Origin: DAMCZI01 sp032095175
GTDB taxonomy: Bacteria; Bacillota; Clostridia; Clostridiales; Caloramatoraceae
Reading direction: 5' to 3'
Length of the DNA stretch: 18,381 bases
NCBI GenBank assembly: GCA_032095175.1
Contig: DAMCZI010000066.1
Location: 1 to 18,381, forward strand
Below the pieces are notes generated by a model that was given only the letters and a program-made list of their open reading frames with translations, was not told the origin of the DNA and made no database searches. The position numbers and the translations under genes are program-made. Positions 7,918 to 13,052 of this stretch are shown here, piece by piece. The stretch's first letter is position 1; the number at the start of each line of letters is the position of its first letter.

Positions 7918-8349
7918 TTACACCTCCGGGAAGGTGTTTATTTCATCACAGTATTCACATCTGTATTCTCCCTTTTCCTCATCTACAAGGTGGAATACAT
8001 GCTGTAATCCTCTTTCCACTGCTGTTACACATCTTGGGTTCTTGCATTTTATAACATCAACAACCCTTTCTGGAAGTTTTAAATCAATCTTCTGCTGTAC
8101 ACATTCATCATCTATTATGTTTATTGTTAGATTTGGATCTATCAATCCTAGAACTGTATAATCCAAATCAATTACATTTTCAATCTTTACTATATCTTTT
8201 CTGCCAAGTCTCTCACTTGGAGCATTCTTTATCAATGCCACTGTAAAATCTGCTTTATCAAGTCCAAGGTAGTTAAATATCTTTATACCATAACCAGCTT
8301 TTATATGATCTATTACTATACCCTTTTTAATACTGTTTATTCTTACCAT
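7918..8349 (-). CDS. pyrI: Aspartate carbamoyltransferase regulatory chain
   Basis: A 143-residue regulatory chain of aspartate carbamoyltransferase, which binds CTP/ATP through its N-terminal domain and docks to PyrB through a C-terminal zinc domain. The four zinc cysteines are C102 and C107 (CxxxxC) and C131 and C134 (CxxC). The allosteric domain contains the expected GIVIDHI and SERLGRKD segments. Length is slightly below the enteric protein. The ATG follows the pyrB stop with no gap and has a GGGGGTGG ribosome binding site. Its presence indicates an allosterically regulated holoenzyme, unlike the Bacillus subtilis operon, which lacks pyrI; both are established family facts. Confidence 0.96.
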   Translation of the reverse strand: MVRINSIKKGIVIDHIKAGYGIKIFNYLGLDKADFTVALIKNAPSERLGRKDIVKIENVIDLDYTVLGLIDPNLTINIIDDECVQQKIDLKLPERVVDVIKCKNPRCVTAVERGLQHVFHLVDEEKGEYRCEYCDEINTFPEV

Positions 8350-9273
8350 TTAAGCCACCCCCAATAATTTTGCTATTAAAGCCATTCTTACAAACATTCC
8401 ATATTTTGCTTGTCTGAAGTAGCATGCCCTTGGGTCGCTGTCAACCTCGTAGGATATTTCATTTACTCTTGGCAGTGGGTGAAGAACTATCATATCCTTC
8501 TTTGCTCTGCTCATCTTTTCAGCATCTAGTATATAGCTGTCCTTCAATCTTATATAATCTTCTTCGTTGAAGAATCTTTCTCTCTGAACTCTTGTCATGT
8601 AGAGTATGTCAAGCTTCTCTACTACTTCTTCAAGTCTTTCAACCTCTTCAAACTCTATGTTATTCTTTTCTAATATTCCTCTTTTTATATAATCTGGAAT
8701 TCTAAGCTCATTTGGGGAAATCAATATAAATTTAATATTTTCATACCTTGACATGGCTTTGATTAATGAGTGGACTGTTCTTCCAAACTTTAAATCTCCA
8801 CATAACCCTATGGTTAGATTTGATAGGGTTCCCTTTATGGATCTTATTGTTAATAAATCTGTTAGTGTTTGAGTTGGATGCTGATGTCCTCCATCTCCTG
8901 CATTTATTACTGGCATATCTGTGCTCTGAGCTGCAACCCTTGGTGCACCTTCTTTTGGATGTCTCATTGCTGCAATATCTGCATAGCAGGCAATTGTTCT
9001 TATTGTATCTGATATACTTTCTCCCTTTGCGGCTGATGATGAGTTTGGTTCTGAAAAACCTAGAACCCTTCCACCAAGTCTTAGCATTGCTGCTTCAAAG
9101 CTGAATCTTGTTCTTGTACTTGGTTCATAGAAAAGTGTTGCAAGTATTTTACCATCACATATGTGGCTGTACTTTTCTGGATTTGCTATGATTTGATCTG
9201 CGAAATCGAAAACCTCATTAAGCTCCTCTGTTGTAAAATCCATTGGGTCTAACAAACTTCTTCCTTTTAACAT
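8350..9273 (-). CDS. pyrB: Aspartate carbamoyltransferase catalytic chain
   Basis: A 307-residue catalytic chain that condenses carbamoyl phosphate with aspartate, the committed step of pyrimidine synthesis. Carbamoyl phosphate-binding STRTR is at residues 52-56, the lysine loop is K83 in SSSAAKGES, R104-H105 lie in MRHPKEG, HPTQ is at residues 132-135, and the C-terminal HPLPRVNEI aspartate site is intact. It is the first gene of pyrBICFKD. The Shine-Dalgarno AAGGAGG (9283-9289) overlaps the 3' arm of a PyrR-type RNA element, so its translation is probably controlled in addition to upstream attenuation. No pyrR, carA or carB lies in the window. Confidence 0.97.
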   Translation of the reverse strand: MLKGRSLLDPMDFTTEELNEVFDFADQIIANPEKYSHICDGKILATLFYEPSTRTRFSFEAAMLRLGGRVLGFSEPNSSSAAKGESISDTIRTIACYADIAAMRHPKEGAPRVAAQSTDMPVINAGDGGHQHPTQTLTDLLTIRSIKGTLSNLTIGLCGDLKFGRTVHSLIKAMSRYENIKFILISPNELRIPDYIKRGILEKNNIEFEEVERLEEVVEKLDILYMTRVQRERFFNEEDYIRLKDSYILDAEKMSRAKKDMIVLHPLPRVNEISYEVDSDPRACYFRQAKYGMFVRMALIAKLLGVA

Positions 9274-9285
9274 ATATAATCTCCT

Positions 9286-9316
9286 CCTTCTTAGCCTCTC
9301 CGGGCTACTTTAAAGG
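9286..9316 (-). promoter_or_regulatory. Second PyrR-type RNA element, overlapping the pyrB ribosome binding site
   Basis: On the - strand this runs from CCTTTAAA (9309-9316) through GGAGAGGCTAAG to AAGG (9286-9289), the same 31-nt length and architecture as the element at 9376-9406. The bottom of the stem pairs CCTT with AAGG, and that AAGG is the first half of the pyrB Shine-Dalgarno sequence AAGGAGG. Binding of UMP-loaded PyrR would therefore be expected to stabilise a structure that hides the ribosome binding site. The PyrR consensus is established knowledge; translational repression here is inference. Confidence 0.8.
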
Positions 9317-9320
9317 TACT

Positions 9321-9347
9321 AAAAAAGCCTTCCCATTGTGGGAAGGC
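9321..9347 (-). terminator. Attenuator terminator in the pyr leader
   Basis: Perfect 8-bp arms GCCTTCCC (9327-9334 on +) and GGGAAGGC (9340-9347) around a 5-nt loop, followed on the - strand by six T (9321-9326). It sits between the two PyrR-type elements. Its 5' arm on the transcript (CCTTCCC) can pair instead with GGGAAGG at the 3' end of the first PyrR element, giving an antiterminator. Confidence 0.92.
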
Positions 9348-9375
9348 GTGTAGACACACTTATACTACTCTCAAT

Positions 9376-9406
9376 CCTTCCCAGCCTCACAGGACCGGTT
9401 TAAAGG
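9376..9406 (-). promoter_or_regulatory. First PyrR-type RNA element (anti-antiterminator)
   Basis: On the - strand CCTTTAAA (9399-9406), TCCTGTGAGGCTGG and GGGAAGG (9376-9382) match the known PyrR-binding stem-loop, with the conserved GTGAGGCT in the loop region. It begins a few bases after the predicted transcription start. When folded and bound by PyrR-UMP it withholds GGGAAGG from antiterminator pairing, so the downstream terminator forms when UMP is high. PyrR itself must be encoded elsewhere. Confidence 0.9.
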
Positions 9407-9417
9407 TCGTTTTTATT

Positions 9418-9446
9418 ATAATAGCACGGGATAATATTCAAGTCAA
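9418..9446 (-). promoter_or_regulatory. Promoter of the pyr operon
   Basis: On the - strand -35 TTGACT (9441-9446) and -10 TATTAT (9418-9423) are separated by exactly 17 bp; an overlapping TATAAT lies three bases further on. Transcription would start near 9410, giving a leader of about 137 nt that contains both PyrR elements and the attenuator. Confidence 0.85.
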
Positions 9447-9489
9447 TATTAATCTAGAATATTTTTTAAAAGTATTTTAGATTAATATT
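9445..9489. repeat. 45-bp AT-rich palindrome next to the pyr promoter
   Basis: Arms 9445-9461 and 9473-9489 are complementary over 17 bp with one mismatch (core ATTAATCTA against TAGATTAAT) around an 11-nt loop. The right edge (on -) overlaps the pyr -35 box by two bases and the other edge abuts the MITE-like element. It could be an operator, an UP-like AT-rich segment, or a remnant of a mobile element. Confidence 0.6.
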
Positions 9490-9670
9490 ATAGGGAAAAA
9501 GCGAAGAAGCAAGAATAAGTAAGAGGTAAAAGCTAATAGTGAAAAGGTAAGAGTTATGGAAAAAACTCATCGAGTTTTTTATAAACAATTTATTCTAACT
9601 TATATCGCTACCGCTTCAACACTTCTTACCTCTTACCCCTTACCTCTTACTTATTCACTTTTTCCCTATA
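9489..9670. mobile_element. MITE-like 182-bp imperfect palindrome
   Basis: The ends carry 16-bp terminal inverted repeats, TATAGGGAAAAAG(C/T)GA, at 9489-9504 and 9655-9670. Inside, both arms carry AAGTAAGAGGTAA-type repeats in inverted orientation (about 9518-9550 on the left, 9621-9652 on the right), and the centre holds a perfect AAAAAACTC-ATC-GAGTTTTTT hairpin (9560-9580). There is no credible reading frame. The structure suits a miniature inverted-repeat element or a related intergenic repeat. No clear target-site duplication is seen. Confidence 0.55.
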
Positions 9671-9674
9671 CTAT

Positions 9675-9792
9675 CTATATACAAATCAAAAATTCTATTA
9701 CATTCTGTCTTTTTAAACATCCTAGGGTCGAACCAACTTAGCAGGGCTGTTTAAAAAAACAGAATGTAAAGAATTTTACGATTTATATATAA
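9675..9792 (+). repeat. Hairpin repeat, copy 2 (complete)
   Basis: A long imperfect palindrome: left arm 9678-9719, 28-nt loop 9720-9747, right arm 9748-9790. The central 20 bp of the stem (ACATTCTGT..TTTTTAAACA) pairs with a single wobble-type position. Copy 1 lies inverted at 1-88. On the - strand the loop ends with TCGACCCTAGGA next to the stem. No open frame is credible. Between this element and 9897 only the upstream region of the DUF378 gene remains: TTGACA at 9831-9836 looks like a -35 box, but no -10 box is well spaced. Confidence 0.75.
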
Positions 9793-9897
9793 TTGGCTTA
9801 TCTCTAACAAACTTGCCTTATTTCAATTGATTGACATATCATAATTCTTCCATTTTTTAATATATTTAATATAGAAACTTATTATTGGAGTGATTAT

Positions 9898-10092
9898 ATG
9901 AAAAACCTCAACAAGATTGCTCTTATTCTTGTATTGGTTGGTGCTATAAACTGGGGACTTATCGGACTTTTCAACTTCAATCTTGTTAGTACCATCTTTG
10001 GAGGTCCAATGAACATACTATCAAGAATAATTTACAGCCTGGTTGGGCTATCAGGTGGTTATCTTATTTATAATGCACTATCAAAGAATTAA
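9898..10092 (+). CDS. DUF378 family small membrane protein
   Basis: A 64-residue protein matching the DUF378 family: MKNLNKIALILVLVGAINWG followed by LIGLFNFNLVSTIFGG and a second hydrophobic segment (LSRIIYSLVGLSGGYLIYNAL). Two membrane helices are expected, at about residues 6-28 and 40-60. The NWGLIGLF stretch is characteristic of the family, whose function is unknown. GGAG at 9887-9890 lies seven bases before the ATG, and a good terminator follows, so it is a single-gene transcript. Its promoter region adjoins the hairpin repeat. Confidence 0.85.
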   Translation: MKNLNKIALILVLVGAINWGLIGLFNFNLVSTIFGGPMNILSRIIYSLVGLSGGYLIYNALSKN

Positions 10093-10107
10093 TTAGCTTT
10101 CTTCTAT

Positions 10108-10140
10108 AAAAGCTGAAGTTTTAAATACTTCGGCTTTTAT
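10108..10140 (+). terminator. Terminator after the DUF378 gene
   Basis: Arms 10108-10119 and 10127-10138 (AAAAGCTGAAGT against ACTTCGGCTTTT) pair over 12 bp with one G-T wobble around a 7-nt loop, and the stem ends in a short T-run. Confidence 0.8.
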
Positions 10141-10205
10141 TGATATAGTCTCAATAAATCTAACTTTTAGGAAAGTTTTATTATAAAAAAATAATACCAG
10201 ACTAA

Positions 10206-10221
10206 ATATTAAATTTAATAT
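10206..10221. promoter_or_regulatory. AT-rich palindrome upstream of rtcB
   Basis: ATATTAAATTTAATAT is a perfect 16-bp palindrome about 65 bp upstream of the rtcB start. It could be an operator, but AT-only palindromes arise easily by chance in DNA this AT-rich. No confident promoter boxes are seen in 10141-10287. Confidence 0.25.
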
Positions 10222-10287
10222 ATAATAATTTTAAACCTTTTATAGACATGTAGATGTATATTTTAAAACCAGAAAGGATTTAGTATT

Positions 10288-11490
10288 ATGATTGAAATAA
10301 ATGGAAAATACAATAGTGCAGTTGTTTTTACAGAAAACGTTGAACAGGAAGCAATTAAACAGATTGAAACCCTATGCAGCCAGGAGTTTACATCTAGCAG
10401 TAAAATAAGAATTATGCCTGATGTCCACAGTGGTGCAGGCTGTACAATAGGAACCACAATGACTATAGATGATAAGATTGTTCCAAATCTTGTTGGTGTT
10501 GATATTGGATGTGGTATGGAGGTTGTAAGGATAAATAACCGCCATATTGAACTTCAAAAGCTTGATAAGCTTATATATGAAAAAATACCATGTGGCTTTG
10601 ATATAAGAGAAAAAGAACATAGATTTAATGATGATATAGATTTAAATCAACTAAGGTGCAAGGATGATGTAAATCTTATACGGGCAAGACGAAGCATCGG
10701 AACCTTAGGTGGTGGAAACCACTTTATAGAGGTGGATAAGGATAAAGAGGATAATTTATATATTGTTGTCCACTCTGGAAGCAGGCATTTAGGACATCAG
10801 GTAGCAAGTTATTATCAGGAAGATGCATTTAAAGCTTTAAATAAAAATACGAAAAAAGATTTAGAAGAGTTTATAATAGAACTTAAAGAATCTGGACATC
10901 AAAAGGAGATACAAAAGGAATTAAAAAAGAAAAAGGCTGAAATTTTAACTGATATTCCTAAAAACCTGGCCTATGTATCTGGAGAACTTTTCGAGAATTA
11001 TATACATGATATGAAAATTGTACAGAGGTTTGCAGAGCTTAACAGGAAGGCTATCATATCAGAAATAGTAAAGGGTATGAAGCTTGATGTTAGTGAACAG
11101 TTTACAACCATCCATAACTATATAGATACAGAAAACATGATCTTAAGAAAAGGTGCCGTTTCAGCTCAAAAGGGAGAAAAGCTTTTAATCCCAATAAACA
11201 TGAGAGATGGCAGCCTATTGTGTATAGGAAAGGGAAATTCTGATTGGAACTATTCTGCTCCCCATGGAGCTGGAAGAATTATGAGCAGAGTTCAAGCCAA
11301 AAATTCCTTTACACTAAAACAGTATAAAGAAATGATGGAAGGTATTTATACAACAACAGTAAACAAAGAAACCATTGATGAATGTCCGCTTGCTTATAAA
11401 AACATTGATGAAATTATGAAAAACATCGTTGATACTGCAGAGATTTTAGATGTTATAAAGCCAGTGTATAACTTTAAAGCAGCCGAATAA
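10288..11490 (+). CDS. rtcB: RNA-splicing ligase RtcB family protein
   Basis: A 400-residue RtcB-type RNA ligase, which joins 2',3'-cyclic phosphate or 3'-phosphate ends to 5'-hydroxyl ends using GTP and Mn2+. The hallmark motifs are present in order: MPDVHSG near residue 43, D72 and C75 in VGVDIGCGM, GGGNHF with H145, VHSGSR with H162, H276, and SAPHGAGR with H326 as the nucleophile that becomes guanylylated. It belongs to the short bacterial branch of about 400 residues. AAGGA lies about nine bases before the ATG. No rtcA, rtcR or archease is nearby, so it is probably a stand-alone RNA repair gene. A strong terminator follows. Confidence 0.93.
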   Translation: MIEINGKYNSAVVFTENVEQEAIKQIETLCSQEFTSSSKIRIMPDVHSGAGCTIGTTMTIDDKIVPNLVGVDIGCGMEVVRINNRHIELQKLDKLIYEKIPCGFDIREKEHRFNDDIDLNQLRCKDDVNLIRARRSIGTLGGGNHFIEVDKDKEDNLYIVVHSGSRHLGHQVASYYQEDAFKALNKNTKKDLEEFIIELKESGHQKEIQKELKKKKAEILTDIPKNLAYVSGELFENYIHDMKIVQRFAELNRKAIISEIVKGMKLDVSEQFTTIHNYIDTENMILRKGAVSAQKGEKLLIPINMRDGSLLCIGKGNSDWNYSAPHGAGRIMSRVQAKNSFTLKQYKEMMEGIYTTTVNKETIDECPLAYKNIDEIMKNIVDTAEILDVIKPVYNFKAAE

Positions 11491-11523
11491 TAGAAAGTTA
11501 CAAACTAAAATATCATGTGAATT

Positions 11524-11564
11524 AATGAGAAGGGAGCCTCTAGGTTATCCTTCTCATTTTTATT
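11524..11564 (+). terminator. Terminator after rtcB
   Basis: AATGAGAAGG (11524-11533) and CCTTCTCATT (11549-11558) form a perfect 10-bp stem with a 15-nt loop, followed by TTTTTATTT. Confidence 0.85.
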
Positions 11565-11582
11565 TAAGCATTAATATCTTTC

Positions 11583-11659
11583 ATCATATAAAAAAAGCTG
11601 CCAAATTAATGACAGCAGTATAACTCAAAACCATATATCTCCCTTACATTCTTAGTATA
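11583..11659 (-). ncRNA. Possible small leftward transcript with its own terminator
   Basis: On the - strand an extended -10 box TGCTATACT (11654-11662) is followed after about 65 nt by a GCTGTC/GGCAGC stem and seven T. The transcript would contain GGGAG four bases before an ATG opening a 16-codon frame (about 11631 to 11581, MVLSYTAVINLAAFFI). The -35 is poor and lies inside the dyad at 11675-11693. It could be a small RNA, a tiny peptide gene, or chance. Confidence 0.25.
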
Positions 11660-11674
11660 GCACAGGTAAAAATT

Positions 11675-11693
11675 AAAAAACAGACTGTTTTTT
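11675..11693. promoter_or_regulatory. Perfect dyad upstream of the MFS exporter gene
   Basis: AAAAAACAG-A-CTGTTTTTT is a perfect 9-bp inverted repeat about a single base. It lies 20 bp upstream of a possible -10 box for the + strand (TACAAT, 11709-11714) and in the mirrored place for the leftward extended -10 (11654-11659). It is a candidate operator for both directions. The regulator is not identified. Confidence 0.45.
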
Positions 11694-11744
11694 ATGCAAA
11701 TATACAAGTACAATATAGTCATGTCAAATTTTGGAGGTGGAGTT

Positions 11745-12950
11745 ATGTTTAAAAAAGTCCTCAGAAATAAAAACTTTGCTCTACTAGGTATAGGAGGCTT
11801 TATATCATCCATAGGTGACTACATGTATTATATAGGCATAACAGTTTATCTTTATACCGAAACAAAATCAGTGGGAGCCATCGCTTTTATGTGGTTATCA
11901 AGGGCTGTTCTTAGGATACCTATGCAATATATCTCTGGTATTATTGCAGACAAATACAACAAAAAGAAAGCAATTGCTTATACTAATTTAATCAGTGCAG
12001 TTTTTGCATTTCTTTTCGTCTTTGTAGATAAGAGCAATATATGGCTTACTTATGTTCTGGCCTTTGTTCTTCAATCTCTAAATGATATTGATTTAGGCTC
12101 AGAAACTGCTATTCTCCCTGAACTGGTTTCGAAGGAAGAATTATCATATTACAATTCTGCATTTTCATTTTTGGAATCAATCAGTACTTTTTTATCCCCT
12201 GCACTGGGTGGAATAATTTATAAACTTAAAGGAAGCAAAATATTATTTATCATAAATGCAATAAGCTTTTTAATTGCTGGTTTATTATTCTGCTGCATAA
12301 GCTATAAACACACTAAAGTAGAAAAATCGAAATCCGAATTCTCAATATTCAAAAGCGGTTTGGAAGGGTACCATGTACTAATTAAGTATATTGATGTAAA
12401 AACAATATTTATTATAATGAGCATATATGGCCTTATAGGCCGATTTTACGAAACATACAAAGTAGCAATATCAGATACACTTTTGAATATAAAACCAGAA
12501 GGAATAATATACTTTGACTATGCCATGGCAATAGGTGGGCTTTTAGTTCCATTTTTAATAAAGCGCCTTTCAAATTATAAGGATGTTTATGTTTTTATTA
12601 TATCCTCTCTCATGATAAGCATTAGTTATCTTGTATTTGGCTATTCCACAAGCTTTGTAGCAACATTTGCTATTCTTATTATTTTAGGTATAGCTTCAAC
12701 TATACAAGGCGTATTATCTAGAACTATAATTCAAAAGGAGATACCTCAAGAATTCATAGGAAGAGTTTTCTCCTTTTATAAAATACTATTAACTCTTTTT
12801 GCCATCATTGCTCTCTTAATAGCTGAACCACTATATAAGCTAATAGGATCAGGAAATACATTTTTAATTTTTGTAGTAATATCCTTTATATTATGCTTAA
12901 GTCAATTAAGAAATGGAAGATCAAATGATAAAGCAATCTATAAGCAATAA
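11745..12950 (+). CDS. MFS-family efflux transporter
   Basis: A 401-residue major facilitator of the MFS_3 type, resembling macrolide or enterobactin exporters. After a short basic N-terminus (MFKKVLRNKNF) there are about 12 hydrophobic segments. The loop between helices 2 and 3 carries SGIIADKYNKKKAIAY, the family's G-x3-D-[RK] motif. ILPELVSKEEL between helices 4 and 5 and GRVFSFYKI near residue 338 also suit this subfamily. The start is set at 11745 because GGAGG (11733-11737) precedes it at seven bases; the upstream ATG at 11694 would lie in the promoter region. It probably exports a small hydrophobic compound. The substrate cannot be inferred, and no known resistance gene adjoins it. Confidence 0.85.
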   Translation: MFKKVLRNKNFALLGIGGFISSIGDYMYYIGITVYLYTETKSVGAIAFMWLSRAVLRIPMQYISGIIADKYNKKKAIAYTNLISAVFAFLFVFVDKSNIWLTYVLAFVLQSLNDIDLGSETAILPELVSKEELSYYNSAFSFLESISTFLSPALGGIIYKLKGSKILFIINAISFLIAGLLFCCISYKHTKVEKSKSEFSIFKSGLEGYHVLIKYIDVKTIFIIMSIYGLIGRFYETYKVAISDTLLNIKPEGIIYFDYAMAIGGLLVPFLIKRLSNYKDVYVFIISSLMISISYLVFGYSTSFVATFAILIILGIASTIQGVLSRTIIQKEIPQEFIGRVFSFYKILLTLFAIIALLIAEPLYKLIGSGNTFLIFVVISFILCLSQLRNGRSNDKAIYKQ

Positions 12951-12962
12951 ATTTTCCACAAC

Positions 12963-12993
12963 AAAAAGCCGAGGCTTTTAAAGCTTCGGCTTT
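12963..12993. terminator. Bidirectional terminator between the MFS and radical SAM genes
   Basis: AAAGCCGAGGC (12965-12975) and GCTTCGGCTTT (12983-12993) pair over 11 bp with one wobble around a 7-nt loop. On the - strand a run of five T follows (12963-12967); on the + strand the stem ends in TTT. It separates two convergent genes. Confidence 0.85.
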
Positions 12994-13052
12994 AATTAAA
13001 TATTAGTTACAATCTAAATTAATTTACTCTTTTAAGCGCTTGACACTCAATA

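Noticed and set aside
9321..9347. Reading the pyr leader terminator as the terminator of an upstream gene
   Set aside because: It lies downstream of the pyr promoter on the same strand, between two PyrR elements, and has an explicit competing antiterminator pairing.
9556..9741. A 61-codon open frame on the + strand
   Set aside because: It runs across the MITE-like palindrome and into the hairpin repeat, has no ribosome binding site, and reads only repeat sequence.
9720..9747. GGTTCGA in the hairpin loop suggesting a tRNA T-arm
   Set aside because: No acceptor, D or anticodon arm can be formed around it, and the stem next to it belongs to the large palindrome.
1..9792. A composite transposon carrying the pyr operon between two inverted repeats
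   Set aside because: The repeats are about 90% identical, no transposase or target duplication is seen, and the enclosed genes are core metabolism with housekeeping regulation. Independent insertions of a dispersed repeat explain the pair better.
11606..11812. A 68-codon frame on the - strand opposite the start of the MFS exporter gene
   Set aside because: It spans the dyad and promoter region, lacks a ribosome binding site, and shows no recognisable domain. Only the much shorter frame within the possible small transcript has one.
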